A stretch of 64,000 bases of DNA, from the NCBI RefSeq assembly GCF_012847295.1, contig NZ_JABBDY010000003.1, positions 372,001 through 436,000 of the forward strand, in the 5' to 3' direction. The notes beneath the pieces are model-generated. The model was not told where the DNA came from. It saw only the letters and a program-made list of their open reading frames with translations, and did no database searches. Every line of letters starts with the position of its first letter. Positions within the stretch are counted from its first letter, which is position 1. Positions 27,596-42,401 of the stretch are shown piece after piece. Origin of the DNA: Microbacterium sp. MF43 (GTDB lineage: Bacteria; Actinomycetota; Actinomycetes; Actinomycetales; Microbacteriaceae). The position numbers were made by a program, and so were the translations under genes.

Positions 27596-29665
<2,070 letters not shown>

Positions 29666-29699
29666 GCACCTCAGCGCGACCCGCGCCGGCGCGAGCGCG

Positions 29700-32159
29700 T
29701 CAGCGGACGCCGGTTCCGATCGCGCCGATGACGCCGTCGAGCGGGGTGCCCGAGGCATCCCGTTTCCCGCCCGCCTCCGGGAGGACCCGGACGGTGCCGT
29801 CGGCACCGACGGCACGCGGTTCGGAGCCCACCCACGCGTGTGTGAGCGCGTCCTCGCCCTTCAGGAACCGCTGAGCGCGCACTCCGCCGGTGGCCCGGCC
29901 CTTCGCCGGGAACTCCGTGAACGCCGAGACCTTCGCGCTGCCGGCATCGGTCCCCGCGATCGCGGTGGCAGATCCTGCCACGGTCACGACGACGGCGTCG
30001 AAGGCGGATGCCCCCACCACCGTGAATGCGACGACTTCGGCGCCGTCGCTCAGCCTGATGCCGGCCATGCCGCCCGCGGAGCGACCCTGCGGGCGTACCG
30101 ACGAGGCGTCGAAGCGCAGGAGCTGTGCGTCGCTGGCGACGAAGACGAGTTCGGCGCCGTCGCTTGCCGGGGCAGCACCGATGACCCGGTCGCCTTCGCG
30201 CAGGGCGATGATCTCGACATCGTGCTTGTTGCCGAGCTCGGTGGCGGCGACGCGCTTCACCGTTCCCTGGAGGGTGCCGAGCGCGATCGGCGGGCCGTCC
30301 TCGAGCGGCACGATCGCCACGACGTGCTCGCCGGACCCGAGACCGAGGTACTGGTCGGCCCGCGTGCCGGCCGCGAGCTGCACGGAGTTGCCCGGCACGG
30401 AGGGGAGATCGACGGGGGAGAAGCGCACGAGACGGCCATGGCTGGTCACCGCGCCGACATCGCCCCGCGTCGTGGTGTCGACCCACCCGCGGATCGCGTC
30501 GTGCTTCGCGCGCCGAGCGGGCGGGACGATGCCGCCGTTCGGAGCGTCGGCCGTGAGCTCGGCGCGGACCATGCGGCCGGTCGCCGACAGGAACACCCGG
30601 CACGGCGAGTCGGCGATCTGGAGATCCGCGGCCGCTGCGGCCGCGCGCGAACGGGGCGCGACAGGACCGCCGTTGAGCAGCAGGGTGCGGCGCGGAGTGC
30701 CGTAGGTCTCAGCCGCGGCATCGAGTTCGCGGGCGACCTGTGCGCGCAGCAGCACTTCGCTGCCCAGGAGCTCCTCGAGCTCGGCGATCTCGTTCTTCAG
30801 CCGGTCGCGCTCGGCCTCGAGCTCGATGCGGGAGAACTTGGTGAGCCGCCGCAGACGGAGCTCGAGGATGTACTCCGCCTGGGGCTCGGACAGGTCGAAG
30901 ACGTCCATGAGGCGCGTGCGGGCGGCCTCGCCGTCGTCGGACGTGCGGATGACCTGGATGACCTCGTCGATGTCGAGGATCGCGATGAGGAGGCCCTCGA
31001 CGAGGTGCAGTCGCTCCTTGCGCCGCGCGAGCCGGAAGCGGCTGCGGCGGGTGACGACGCTGATGCGGTGATCGAGGTAGACCTGCAGCAGCTCGCGCAG
31101 CCCGAGAGTCTGGGGCTGACCGTCGACGAGCGCCACGTTGTTGATGCTGAAGGAATCCTCCAGAGGCGTCAGGCGGTAGAGGTGCTCGAGGACCGCCTGC
31201 GGGTCGAAGCCGGTCTTGACGCCGATGACGAGCCGCAGACCGTGGTGCCGATCCGTCAGGTCGGTGACGTCTGCGATGCCCTGGAGCTTCTTGGCGGTGA
31301 CCGCGTCCTTGATCTTCTCGATGATCCGCTCGGGCCCGACGAGGTACGGCAGCTCGGTCACGACGATGCCGGTCCGCCGCGGGCCGAGCGACTCGATGGA
31401 CACCTTGGCGCGTGTGCGGAACGACCCGCGGCCCTTCGTGTAGGCGTCCTTGATGCCGTCGAGACCGACGATGATGCCGCCGGAGGGGAGATCCGGGCCG
31501 GGAACGAACTCCATGAGCTCCTCGACCGTGGCCTCGGGGTTGTCGAGCAGATGGACGGCCGCCCCGACGACCTCGATGAGGTTGTGCGGTGCCATGTTCG
31601 TCGCCATGCCCACGGCGATGCCCGTCGCCCCGTTCACCAGGAGGTTGGGGTACGCCGCGGGCAGCACTTCCGGCTGCTGGAACTGCCCGTCGTAGTTCGG
31701 GATGAAGTCGACGACGTCCTCGTCGAGGTTCTCGGTCAGCGCGAGCGCGGGCGCCGCCAGACGCGCTTCGGTGTACCGAGGAGCGGCGGGACCGTCGTCG
31801 AGCGAGCCGAAGTTGCCGTGCCCGTCCACGAGCGGCACCCGCAGCGAGAAGGGCTGCGCGAGGCGCACGAGCGCGTCGTAGATCGGGGCGTCGCCGTGAG
31901 GGTGGAGCTTTCCCATCACCTCGCCGACGACGCGCGCGCTCTTGACGTGCCCGCGGTCCGGACGAAGGCCCATGTCGGCCATCTGGAAGAGGATGCGCCG
32001 CTGGACCGGCTTCAGTCCGTCGCGCGCATCGGGGAGCGCACGCGAGTAGATGACCGAGTAGGCGTACTCGAGGAAGGACCCCTGCATCTCGGTCGAGACA
32101 TCGACGTCTTCGATGCGGCCGTGATCGATGGGGACGGATTCAGTGCGAGATGCGGGCAT
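29700..32159 (-). CDS. parC: DNA topoisomerase IV subunit A (GyrA/ParC family)
   Basis: An 819-residue DNA cleavage-religation subunit. The winged-helix breakage domain includes [30 protein letters not shown] and the catalytic Tyr in APRYTEARL (residue about 121). Tower and coiled-coil domains extend to about residue 480, and a C-terminal beta-pinwheel follows. I do not see a canonical GyrA-box (QRRGGKG), which favours topoisomerase IV over gyrase. The ATG at 32159 has GAGG about 10 nt upstream. It converges with parE, stop to stop 34 nt apart, rather than forming an operon with it. Confidence 0.92.
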   Translation of the reverse strand: MPASRTESVPIDHGRIEDVDVSTEMQGSFLEYAYSVIYSRALPDARDGLKPVQRRILFQMADMGLRPDRGHVKSARVVGEVMGKLHPHGDAPIYDALVRLAQPFSLRVPLVDGHGNFGSLDDGPAAPRYTEARLAAPALALTENLDEDVVDFIPNYDGQFQQPEVLPAAYPNLLVNGATGIAVGMATNMAPHNLIEVVGAAVHLLDNPEATVEELMEFVPGPDLPSGGIIVGLDGIKDAYTKGRGSFRTRAKVSIESLGPRRTGIVVTELPYLVGPERIIEKIKDAVTAKKLQGIADVTDLTDRHHGLRLVIGVKTGFDPQAVLEHLYRLTPLEDSFSINNVALVDGQPQTLGLRELLQVYLDHRISVVTRRSRFRLARRKERLHLVEGLLIAILDIDEVIQVIRTSDDGEAARTRLMDVFDLSEPQAEYILELRLRRLTKFSRIELEAERDRLKNEIAELEELLGSEVLLRAQVARELDAAAETYGTPRRTLLLNGGPVAPRSRAAAAAADLQIADSPCRVFLSATGRMVRAELTADAPNGGIVPPARRAKHDAIRGWVDTTTRGDVGAVTSHGRLVRFSPVDLPSVPGNSVQLAAGTRADQYLGLGSGEHVVAIVPLEDGPPIALGTLQGTVKRVAATELGNKHDVEIIALREGDRVIGAAPASDGAELVFVASDAQLLRFDASSVRPQGRSAGGMAGIRLSDGAEVVAFTVVGASAFDAVVVTVAGSATAIAGTDAGSAKVSAFTEFPAKGRATGGVRAQRFLKGEDALTHAWVGSEPRAVGADGTVRVLPEAGGKRDASGTPLDGVIGAIGTGVR

Positions 32160-32224
32160 GACGATGAGCCTCGGGTGACGGCGGAGCGGTGGGGGCCGTT
32201 CGCCGGTATGCGAGACTGGCCCCG

Positions 32225-33340
32225 ATGTCCTTCAGCCTACCCGCGGACCCGCCGCGAGCCCGGAGCCTCACCGGTGTCGTTCGGCAGATGTCGGCGGCGC
32301 TCGATGGGCGATCGGACTGGTTCGCTCCGGCGACGAGTGCCGTGGTGTTCGTGATCGACGGCCTCGGCGCCCACAACCTCGCGTCGCGATCCGGGCACGC
32401 GCGATTCCTCGCGCAGTCCGGCGGCAAGAAAGACGTCGCCCGTACGGTCTTCCCGTCGACGACGGCATCCGCACTGACGAGCCTCCTCACCGGCGTGCTG
32501 CCGGGGGAGCACGGCATCGTCGGCTACCGCGCCCGCGTCCCCGGAACCGACGACGTGCTCAACCAGCTTCGCGGCTGGGACACCGACGGGCTTGCGCTTT
32601 CGTGGCAGCGTGCGACCCCTCTCACGAAGTCCTCCGGCCGGCCGTTCTCGATCGTGACCAAGCGCGAGTACGAGGCGACCGGCTTCACCGCAGCGACCCA
32701 GGCGGGAGCCGCATTCCACGGCATCGACGACCTCGCGGAGCGCGTCCTCACCGCGGCCGACATCGCCTCCCGCACGCCGGGCAGCCTCGTCTATCTGTAC
32801 GCCCCCGAGCTCGACGGGGTCGGCCACAGGCGCGGCTGGGAGTCGGACGAGTGGCTGGTCGAATTGGAGAAGGCGGATGCCGCGACCCGAGCTCTCGCAG
32901 CGGCGCTCGGTCCCGGCGTCGGCGCCGTCGTCACGGCGGACCACGGAATGGTGGACGTCCCCCGCCACCGCCATGTCCTGCTCCAGGACGGCGACACGCT
33001 TCTCGACGGCGTACGGCTGATCGGCGGGGAGCCGCGCATGCTGCATCTCTATGCCGAGCCGGGCGCGGCGCCGGCGGTGCTCCGCGCGTGGCGGGAGGCC
33101 GAGGCATCCCGCTCCTGGGTGCTCTCACGTCAGGACGTGATCGACTCGGGACTCATGGGACCGGTCGACGACGAGGTCGCTCCGCGCATCGGCGACGTGG
33201 TGGTCGCTGCCCGCGCCGGCATCGTCTACTACGACGATCGGCTGTCCGACAAGGGACCGCAGAAGATGATCGGCCAGCATGGCTCCTTGACGGCCGAGGA
33301 GCGGGTCGTCCCCCTCCTCCGTCTCGGCGCGTTCGCCTAG
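32225..33340 (+). CDS. Alkaline-phosphatase-superfamily nucleotide pyrophosphatase/phosphodiesterase
   Basis: A 371-residue protein of the type I phosphodiesterase / nucleotide pyrophosphatase family. The metal and nucleophile motifs are [11 protein letters not shown] (Asp ligand), [17 protein letters not shown] (nucleophile Thr in the PSTT loop), [11 protein letters not shown] (Asp and His ligands) and [10 protein letters not shown]. There is no signal peptide, so it is probably cytoplasmic; the substrate is unknown. ATG 32225 is preceded by GAGACT 7 nt upstream, a weak leaderless arrangement. It diverges from parC and converges on sepH with only 9 nt between stops. Confidence 0.88.
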   Translation: MSFSLPADPPRARSLTGVVRQMSAALDGRSDWFAPATSAVVFVIDGLGAHNLASRSGHARFLAQSGGKKDVARTVFPSTTASALTSLLTGVLPGEHGIVGYRARVPGTDDVLNQLRGWDTDGLALSWQRATPLTKSSGRPFSIVTKREYEATGFTAATQAGAAFHGIDDLAERVLTAADIASRTPGSLVYLYAPELDGVGHRRGWESDEWLVELEKADAATRALAAALGPGVGAVVTADHGMVDVPRHRHVLLQDGDTLLDGVRLIGGEPRMLHLYAEPGAAPAVLRAWREAEASRSWVLSRQDVIDSGLMGPVDDEVAPRIGDVVVAARAGIVYYDDRLSDKGPQKMIGQHGSLTAEERVVPLLRLGAFA

Positions 33341-33349
33341 ACGGCGACG

Positions 33350-34384
33350 TCAGTCCTCGGTGCGCGCTCCGAACACGATCTCATCCCACGAGGGCATCGA
33401 CGTGCGCCCCTTCGTGCGACGTCCGGCCTCGGCCACGGCGGACGGCTGCGGATCGAACTCGGGCTCGTCCACCAGATCCGCCGGGGCCTCGTCGTACCCG
33501 GGCTCCAGTGCGTCGAAGAGCGCGACCGGCGACGGACCGCGGCTCGCCGCAACCTCCTCGGCGCCGGGGAGCGGCTCGCGCTGACCGCGCCGGCGACGCA
33601 ACGCCTCGAGCAGATCAGCGGTCTCGGCCGACGTGACGGCCGGCTCGTCCGCACGCTTGATCGCCGCTTGCCGCACGGCGGGGGCCGTAGGCGCCGGCAG
33701 ATCCGGGGATTCGAGATCGGCGTCGGGAAGCTTGCGAGGGCCGAACGCACCGCTGTCGAAACGCGAGTCATCCTTGGCGGGCGACGTGTCGAGGGCACGC
33801 AGGCGGGGGATGAGCCCGTCGGGAAGCGAGCCCTGGCGCGACAATTGGATCGCGTCGGCGTTCAAGGGCGACAGCGTGCTGCGGCGCGGATCGAAGCCCC
33901 AACGAGCATCGTGGTCGACGTCGTTCGCGGTGAACTCGAGTTTGACCGTCCAGCCGGAGTGGTCCTTCCAGCTCGTCCACCGCTCGCCGATCGCACCGGC
34001 CTCGGCGAGCTTGCCTCGCACTGCCGAGCCGAATGTCGGGTGGCTGTCGGGGTCGAAGTCGCCGCCGAGCAGGACGGGCACCGCCAGAGCCTGACCGACG
34101 ACGTGCTCGCGCTCGGCGATCACCGGCCCCTCGAACCGGACGACGTCCTCGACGCGCGCACCCAGCAGCTCGGCGACCTCCTGTGCCGACATCCCCGCAC
34201 GGATGTGGGACTGGATCTCGCGCGGGCTCGGCCGCGAGGCCTGCGAGTCGGGGTCGCGGTCGCGACGCGCCTTGCGCAGCTCCGTCCGCAGCACATCGTC
34301 GACGGCGAGCGAGAACCTCTCGCCGGACTCGGTCGCCAAGACGAGCCTGTCGTCTTCGGTACCGATCACCTTGAGCTGTTCCAT
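33350..34384 (-). CDS. sepH: Septation protein SepH (DUF3071)
   Basis: A 344-residue cell-division protein. In Streptomyces and Mycobacterium SepH binds FtsZ and stimulates its assembly. The conserved N-terminal DUF3071 domain (about 1-200) opens MEQLKVIGTEDDRLVLATE, with a helix-turn-helix-like segment IRAGMSAQEVAELLGARVEDVVRFEGP and WTSWKDHSGWTVKLEF. The C-terminal part is a disordered Pro/Ala/acidic linker ending in a short basic-acidic tail, as in the family. Start ATG 34384 has GGAGGGG about 8 nt upstream. Confidence 0.92.
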   Translation of the reverse strand: MEQLKVIGTEDDRLVLATESGERFSLAVDDVLRTELRKARRDRDPDSQASRPSPREIQSHIRAGMSAQEVAELLGARVEDVVRFEGPVIAEREHVVGQALAVPVLLGGDFDPDSHPTFGSAVRGKLAEAGAIGERWTSWKDHSGWTVKLEFTANDVDHDARWGFDPRRSTLSPLNADAIQLSRQGSLPDGLIPRLRALDTSPAKDDSRFDSGAFGPRKLPDADLESPDLPAPTAPAVRQAAIKRADEPAVTSAETADLLEALRRRRGQREPLPGAEEVAASRGPSPVALFDALEPGYDEAPADLVDEPEFDPQPSAVAEAGRRTKGRTSMPSWDEIVFGARTED

Positions 34385-34593
34385 GCGAACGCCCCTCCGA
34401 TCCTGCCTGTCCCGCCCATGCTGACACAGGCGAACGCGGCGGCCGGGAATATCCCGCGCGTGGCGCGAGTTTCACGCGAACGCAGGACGAGGCATCCGCC
34501 TCCCGCATTTGCGAAAACGGGGCCCGTCATGCAAACTATCGCCGCCCGAAAGGGCGAGCACCCGCGATACTCCGGAAGTTGAGACGTTTACGC

Positions 34594-34887
34594 ATGGCCA
34601 CCGATTACGACGCCCCCCGCAAGACCGAGGACGACAGCGAGTCGATCGAGGCGCTCAAGGAGCGCGTTCCCGACAAGCTCTCGGGCGCGGTCGATGTGGA
34701 GGACGCCGACAACCCCTCTGGCTTCGAACTGCCCGGCGCGGATCTGTCGGATCTCGAGCTCGACGTGGTCGTCCTGCCCCCTCAGGAGGACGAGTTCACG
34801 TGCTCCAACTGCTTCCTCGTGAAGCACCGCTCCCAGCTCGACCACGACACCGCCGCCGGCCCTATCTGCTCGGAGTGCGCCGCCTGA
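34594..34887 (+). CDS. DUF4193 protein
   Basis: A 97-residue acidic protein. It begins MATDYDAPRKTEDDSES, has a central acidic stretch (LSDLELDVVVLPPQEDEFTC) and ends with a four-Cys zinc-like knuckle, CSNCFLV...CSEC. This DUF4193 family is universal in Actinobacteria (Rv2699c) and sits in the sigA-dut neighbourhood; its role is unknown. A GATACT -10 candidate lies at 34566-34571. The last 26 bases overlap the convergent DUF3093 gene. Confidence 0.88.
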   Translation: MATDYDAPRKTEDDSESIEALKERVPDKLSGAVDVEDADNPSGFELPGADLSDLELDVVVLPPQEDEFTCSNCFLVKHRSQLDHDTAAGPICSECAA

Positions 34888-35350
34888 CCTGAGCGCGGCG
34901 CACAGCCGCAGCCAGCCGGTCCGGCGTGCGGGACGAGACGACCCACGCCGGCACCGGATCGTCCGCGTCCACGACGGGGACGACCACGACGCCGTCGATT
35001 CCGCCTCTGAGGAGATGCCACGCCCGCGGGTCGAGCCCGACTCCCCGTGCGTGACGTGCCTCCTCGCCCGTGAGGGGCACAGGATCGCCCAGGAAGCCGA
35101 CGTCGATGTGCGCCCGCCCGGCGCGCAGCTCACCGGCCGCGACCTCGACGCGCGGCGAGACGGCGACCAGCAGCGCCACGACGAGCACGCCGACGATGGC
35201 TCCGGCGACGAGGGCGACGGTCGTGTCGATCGGTGCGAAGACCAGGGCCGCCATCGGGCCGGCCACGGCGGCGCTGACGAGGATCCACAGGGAGGGGCCG
35301 AGGCGTTCGCGATAGTCGTCGGCCCTGCCGTCGTGCGCTGTCTTCTGCAT
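34862..35350 (-). CDS. DUF3093 membrane protein
   Basis: A 162-residue protein with a polar N-terminus (DDYRERLGPSLWILV), two membrane helices (about 18-60) and a cytoplasmic C-terminal domain with DPRAWHLLRGGIDGVVVVPV and WVVSSRTPDRLAAAV. It is the actinobacterial DUF3093 family (Rv2698 neighbourhood), always near dut, function unknown. Its start region is shared with the divergent dut start only 12 bp away. An in-frame ATG 9 nt further upstream (35359) is an alternative. The 3' end overlaps DUF4193 antisense. Confidence 0.82.
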   Translation of the reverse strand: MQKTAHDGRADDYRERLGPSLWILVSAAVAGPMAALVFAPIDTTVALVAGAIVGVLVVALLVAVSPRVEVAAGELRAGRAHIDVGFLGDPVPLTGEEARHARGVGLDPRAWHLLRGGIDGVVVVPVVDADDPVPAWVVSSRTPDRLAAAVRRAQVRRRTPSR

Positions 35351-35362
35351 TACCCTCATTGG

Positions 35363-35809
35363 GTGACTGAAACGGTGGACGTCCCCATTATCGCCCCCGA
35401 CGTCCCGGCCTACGCGCACCCCGGCGACGCCGGAGCAGACCTCGTCGCCGCCGAGGCGGTTCGCCTGGAGCCGGGTCAGCGTGCGATGGTCGGCACCGGA
35501 GTGCGCATCGCCCTCCCCGACGGGCACGTCGCCTTCGTCGTGCCGCGCAGCGGTCTGGCGGCCAAGCACGGGATCACCGTCGTCAACGCGCCGGGCACGG
35601 TCGACGCCGGCTACCGCGGCGAGATCAAGGTGATCCTCCTCAACACCGACGCCGAGACCGCCCACGACATCGCGATCGGCGATCGCATCGCACAGCTCAT
35701 CGTGATGCCCGTACCGCGCGTTCGGTTCATCCCCGTCACGACCCTGCCCGACAGTGTCCGCGGCGAAGGGGGCTTCGGCTCCACCGGCTACAACGGGGGC
35801 GCGGCGTAG
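35363..35809 (+). CDS. dut: dUTP diphosphatase
   Basis: A 148-residue trimeric dUTPase that hydrolyses dUTP to dUMP, keeping uracil out of DNA and feeding dTMP synthesis. All five motifs are visible: AGADLVAAE (1), VPRSGLAAKHGI (2), GTVDAGYRGEIKVIL (3), GDRIAQLIVMP (4) and GEGGFGSTGYNG (5). GTG 35363 follows TACCCT at 35351-35356 by 6 nt, so the mRNA is probably leaderless. It diverges from DUF3093, and DUF3710 follows after 55 nt. Confidence 0.97.
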   Translation: MTETVDVPIIAPDVPAYAHPGDAGADLVAAEAVRLEPGQRAMVGTGVRIALPDGHVAFVVPRSGLAAKHGITVVNAPGTVDAGYRGEIKVILLNTDAETAHDIAIGDRIAQLIVMPVPRVRFIPVTTLPDSVRGEGGFGSTGYNGGAA

Positions 35810-35864
35810 TCGCCGTCCCCGCGGGTCTCGCCCCGCGACCAGAAGACAAGGACGGAGTCCTGCC

Positions 35865-36464
35865 ATGACAGATCCCACACCCGCCGACGCCCCGCTGAAA
35901 GACGCGCCCGACGATCGCGCGGTCAGCGGTCCGTTCGACGAGGCCGAGGCCAACCCGGTGCGCCCCTACATCGATCTCGGCGGCATCAAGATCCTGCCGC
36001 GGGAGGGACTGAACCTGCGCCTCGAGGTGGAGGAGCAGACCAAGCGCATCGTCGCCGTGGGCCTCGACTACGCGGGGTCGACCCTGCAGGTGCAGCCTTT
36101 CGCGGCGCCACGATCGGCCGGCCTGTGGGCCGAGACCCGGGAGCAGATCCGTCAGCAGATCCGTCAGCAGGGCGGTCGCGTCGAGGAGCGCGACGGGCCT
36201 CTCGGACCCGAGCTCCTCGCTGAGGTGCCCGTTGTCGCCGGTCCCGACGGCACGGCCGGCAAGCGGCTGGCTCGATTCATCGGTGTCGACGGTCCGCGCT
36301 GGTTCCTGCGCGGCGTGATCGGCGGGGCGGCCACGGCGGACGTGGAGGCCGCCGCCGCGGTGGAGGACCTCTTCCGCTCGATCGTCGTCGTGCGCGGCGG
36401 CTCGCCGATGCCCCCGCGCGACCTCATCCCGTTGAAGATGCCCGCGACCCCCGGGGCGGCGTGA
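35865..36464 (+). CDS. DUF3710 protein
   Basis: A 199-residue soluble protein with an acidic N-terminus and a conserved beta-rich core (RPYIDLGGIKILPREGLNLR, AGSTLQVQPFAAPRSAGLW, FIGVDGPRWFLRGVIGG). It corresponds to Rv2696c, always next to dut in Actinobacteria. Function is unknown. The ATG follows a GGAG site. It overlaps the next gene by 4 nt (GTGA), so the two are translationally coupled. Confidence 0.88.
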   Translation: MTDPTPADAPLKDAPDDRAVSGPFDEAEANPVRPYIDLGGIKILPREGLNLRLEVEEQTKRIVAVGLDYAGSTLQVQPFAAPRSAGLWAETREQIRQQIRQQGGRVEERDGPLGPELLAEVPVVAGPDGTAGKRLARFIGVDGPRWFLRGVIGGAATADVEAAAAVEDLFRSIVVVRGGSPMPPRDLIPLKMPATPGAA

Positions 36465-37249
36465 GCGAGCCGTCCCGGTCGGAGGGCGACGAGCGACACC
36501 CCGACCTCACCCCGCCGCCGGCGGCCGAGGCATCCGCTTCCGAGCTCCTCGGAGCAGCCCTGGGTGGCGCGGCCCGCAAGGCCGGGCTGGACCCGGCGAA
36601 GAGCGCCTCCACAGGCCACGTGGTGTGGGCGGCCATGGGCGGGTGGCGCGGTGTGCTTGAGTCGGTGCTCCCGGGTGTGGTGTTCCTCGTCGCGTGGACG
36701 GCGACGTACTCACCCGAGACGCGATCGGGCAACCTCGTGCTCAGCCTCGGCCTGTCCGTCGGCCTTGCCGCCGTGTTCACGGTCATCCGCCTCATCCAGC
36801 GCCAGTCGGCCAGCGCCGCCATCGGTGGGCTCGTCGCTGCGGCGGCGGCCGCGGCGCTCTCGCTCTTGACGGGCCGCGGTGAGGACAGCTTCATCCCCGG
36901 GTTCATCACGAATGCGGTCTACGGCAGCGCGTTCCTCATCTCGGCACTGATCGGCTGGTCGCTCATCGGCCTCGCGGTCGGCTTCCTCATGGGCGAGGGC
37001 ACGGCGTGGCGGGCCGATCGACGCAAACGGAGGGTCTTCTTCTGGCTCGCCATCGCGTGGGCGTCGCTGTTCGCCGCGCGCCTGCTGGTGCAGCTGCCGC
37101 TGTACTTCGCCGGTGACGTCGCCGCGCTCGGAACGCTCAAGCTCGTCATGGGACTTCCGCTCTTCGCACCGCTCGTGGCCGTCACGTGGCTGGCGGTCCG
37201 GGCCCTGTACCCACGCCGCGAGTCGGGCGCAGACGCTCCCGCAGGGTGA
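36461..37249 (+). CDS. DUF3159 membrane protein
   Basis: A 262-residue integral membrane protein with five or six predicted helices after a polar, Pro/Ala-rich cytoplasmic N-terminus of about 60 residues. The conserved DUF3159 block starts VLPGVVFLVAWTATYSPETR and continues with helices around residues 90-110, 115-133, 145-172, 190-210 and 225-250. It resembles small transporter-like proteins, but no activity is established. It is coupled to DUF3710 by a GTGA overlap and ends shortly before the palindrome ahead of acnA. Confidence 0.85.
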   Translation: MSEPSRSEGDERHPDLTPPPAAEASASELLGAALGGAARKAGLDPAKSASTGHVVWAAMGGWRGVLESVLPGVVFLVAWTATYSPETRSGNLVLSLGLSVGLAAVFTVIRLIQRQSASAAIGGLVAAAAAAALSLLTGRGEDSFIPGFITNAVYGSAFLISALIGWSLIGLAVGFLMGEGTAWRADRRKRRVFFWLAIAWASLFAARLLVQLPLYFAGDVAALGTLKLVMGLPLFAPLVAVTWLAVRALYPRRESGADAPAG

Positions 37250-37252
37250 TAC

Positions 37253-37276
37253 ATTTATCTTGATATCGAGATAAAT
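37253..37276. promoter_or_regulatory. 24-bp AT-rich near-perfect palindrome upstream of acnA (operator candidate)
   Basis: Half-sites ATTTATCTTGAT and ATCGAGATAAAT are mirror images with one mismatched pair. The site stands out as an AT-rich island in 70% GC DNA and lies 112-135 nt upstream of the acnA start, just after the DUF3159 stop. Size and symmetry fit a dimeric winged-helix regulator such as a MarR-family protein; the regulator is not in the window. Confidence 0.6.
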
Positions 37277-37387
37277 TCGCTCCGCTGCGGATTAGGTGAT
37301 CCTCACTAGCCGAGGGGTCCGGGGCGGGGGAAGATGGGGGAGTGCCGGGCTCCGGCCCCGCTCCCGCCGCCGACGAAGGAGACAGAC

Positions 37388-40222
<2,835 letters not shown>

Positions 40223-40230
40223 GCGTCGTC

Positions 40231-40264
40231 GGAGGGTCCGGAGTCACCAGGCTCCGGACCCTCC
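40231..40264 (+). terminator. acnA terminator
   Basis: A 13-bp perfect stem (GGAGGGTCCGGAG / CTCCGGACCCTCC) with an 8-nt loop, starting 8 nt after the acnA stop. Confidence 0.8.
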
Positions 40265-40387
40265 GTGCATCCTGCGAGTGTTCTGGGCTGTCGCCGTTCC
40301 GGAGGGCGCGCCCTCCTCGCCGGGTAAACTGGACGGGGCTCTGCACCAGGTGCCCGCCGTCGCCGATCAAGGGGGAGAAGGACTTTC

Positions 40388-42340
40388 ATGGCGCTGCTTC
40401 CCACGATCTCGGGTCCCCGTGATCTCGACGCCCTGAGCGTCGATCAGCTTCAGGAGCTCTCCGCCGAGATCCGTGCCTTCCTCATCGAGAACGTGGCACG
40501 AACCGGAGGTCATCTCGGACCCAACCTCGGGGTCGTCGAACTGACGATCGCTCTGCACCGCGTCTTCGACTCTCCGTCCGACCCGTTCATCTTCGACACC
40601 GGTCACCAGTCGTACGTCCACAAGCTCCTCACCGGCAGGCAGGACTTCTCCCAGCTGCGCTCGCGCGGTGGGCTCTCCGGGTACCCGCAGCGTTCGGAGA
40701 GTCCGCATGACGTGGTGGAGTCCTCCCACGCGTCGAGTTCGCTGAGCTGGGCCGACGGGGTTTCGCGCGCGCTCATCCGCACCGGGCGCAAGGATCGCCA
40801 CGTGGTGGCCGTCGTCGGCGACGGCTCGCTCACGGGCGGGATGACGTGGGAGGCGCTCAACAACATCTCCGACGACAACGACCGCAACCTCGTGATCGTC
40901 GTGAACGACAACGGCCGCTCCTACGCGCCGACGATCGGCGGGATGGCCCGGTATCTCAACCGGGTCCGAACGGCCGAGACCTACCGCAGCCTGCACCGCG
41001 GCTCCGACAGCCTCTTCCGCAGGCTCGGCCCGGCCGGTCGTGCAGTGTACCGAGGCGTGCGAGGGGGCACGCATGGCTTCCTCTCGCGTTTCACGAACAA
41101 CGCGGCGCTCTACTCGAATCTCGACATCAAGTACCTCGGACCTGTCGACGGGCACGACCTCGAGTCGCTCATCGAAACGCTGGAGCTCGCGAAGGCCTAC
41201 GGTGCTCCCGTGATCGTCCACGCGATCACTGAGAAGGGCCGCGGATATCAGCCCGCTCTCGACGACGTCGCCGACGCCTTCCACGCAGTCGGGAAGATCG
41301 ACCCGCTCACCGGCAAGACGGTCGGAAGCGGCGGCGGCGCGCCCGCGTGGACGGACGTGTTCGCGGACGAGCTCGTGGCGGTGGGAGAAGAGCGCGATGA
41401 CGTCATCGCGATGACCGCCGCGATGCTCCGCCCCACCGGTCTGCTGCCGTTCGCGCAGAGGTTCCCCGACCGCGTCTATGACGTCGGCATCGCCGAGCAG
41501 CACGCCGTCGCCTCGGCGGCCGGTCTCGCATTCGGCGGACTGCATCCCGTCGTGGCGATCTACGCGACATTCATGAACCGCGCGTTCGATCAGGTGCTGA
41601 TGGATGTCGCGCTGCACCGTGCGGGCGTCACGTTCGTGCTCGATCGGGCGGGCGTCACGGGCCCTGACGGGCCCAGCCACCACGGCATCTGGGATCTTGC
41701 GATGCTGCAGCTGGTGCCGAACATCCGCATCGCCGCCCCGCGCGATGCGGATCGGCTGCGCGAGGCCCTGCAGGAAGCGGTGGCGATCGATGACGCGCCC
41801 ACCGTGATCCGCTTCCCGAAGGGTGCGGTGAGTCCCGAGCTGCCGGCGCTGGAGCGCCTCGAGGACGGTGTCGATGTCCTCGTCCGCTCGGGCGCGGAAG
41901 ACGTTCTCATCGTGGGGATCGGGCCGATGGCCCACATCGCGGTCGACGTCGCCGACCGCTTGCGCGCCCAGGGCATCGGAGCGACGGTGATCGATCCGTG
42001 CTGGGCCGTGCCGGTGCAGCCGTCGATCGTCGAACTGGCGGCCGCCCATCGCCTCGTGATCACGATCGAGGACGGCATCCGCGTCGGCGGCATCGGGACG
42101 CGGGTTCGTCAGGTGCTCCGCGAGGCCGGCGTCGACACGGCGGTGGACGAGCTGGGCGTGCCGGACGAGTTCATCGACCACGCGAGCCGCGAGCAGATCC
42201 TCGAGGACGCCGGACTCACACCTGCCAAGATCGCACAGGACGTCGTCTCCCAAGTGCTGGGCACGCGCATCCCGGTCGCACGCGGCGCGACCAGCGAGAT
42301 CCCGACGATCCCCACACTCTCGCGCGAGAAGCGCGGCTGA
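40388..42340 (+). CDS. dxs: 1-deoxy-D-xylulose-5-phosphate synthase
   Basis: A 650-residue TPP enzyme that condenses pyruvate and glyceraldehyde 3-phosphate, the first step of the MEP isoprenoid pathway. The TPP/Mg motif is GDGSLTGGMTWEALNN with a downstream VVNDN; the transketolase-like central domain has YDVGIAEQHAVASAAG and DRAGVTGPDGPSHHG; the C-terminal domain is complete. ATG 40388 follows GGAGAAGG. In Actinobacteria dxs regularly follows acn and precedes the rnd/DUF3000 pair, as here. This window also encodes B6 synthesis by PdxST, so DXP is not needed for PLP in this organism. Confidence 0.97.
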   Translation: MALLPTISGPRDLDALSVDQLQELSAEIRAFLIENVARTGGHLGPNLGVVELTIALHRVFDSPSDPFIFDTGHQSYVHKLLTGRQDFSQLRSRGGLSGYPQRSESPHDVVESSHASSSLSWADGVSRALIRTGRKDRHVVAVVGDGSLTGGMTWEALNNISDDNDRNLVIVVNDNGRSYAPTIGGMARYLNRVRTAETYRSLHRGSDSLFRRLGPAGRAVYRGVRGGTHGFLSRFTNNAALYSNLDIKYLGPVDGHDLESLIETLELAKAYGAPVIVHAITEKGRGYQPALDDVADAFHAVGKIDPLTGKTVGSGGGAPAWTDVFADELVAVGEERDDVIAMTAAMLRPTGLLPFAQRFPDRVYDVGIAEQHAVASAAGLAFGGLHPVVAIYATFMNRAFDQVLMDVALHRAGVTFVLDRAGVTGPDGPSHHGIWDLAMLQLVPNIRIAAPRDADRLREALQEAVAIDDAPTVIRFPKGAVSPELPALERLEDGVDVLVRSGAEDVLIVGIGPMAHIAVDVADRLRAQGIGATVIDPCWAVPVQPSIVELAAAHRLVITIEDGIRVGGIGTRVRQVLREAGVDTAVDELGVPDEFIDHASREQILEDAGLTPAKIAQDVVSQVLGTRIPVARGATSEIPTIPTLSREKRG

Positions 42341-42356
42341 ATCCGCTCCACGAACA

Positions 42357-42392
42357 GAGAAAGGGCGCACCCTCGCGGGTGCGCCCTTTCTC
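42357..42392. terminator. Bidirectional terminator between dxs and the fad operon
   Basis: A 16-bp perfect stem (GAGAAAGGGCGCACCC and complement) with loop TCGC; the A/T-rich foot gives a U-tract in both directions. It lies between stops at 42340 and 42402. Confidence 0.9.
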
Positions 42393-42401
42393 GCCGTGAT
42401 G

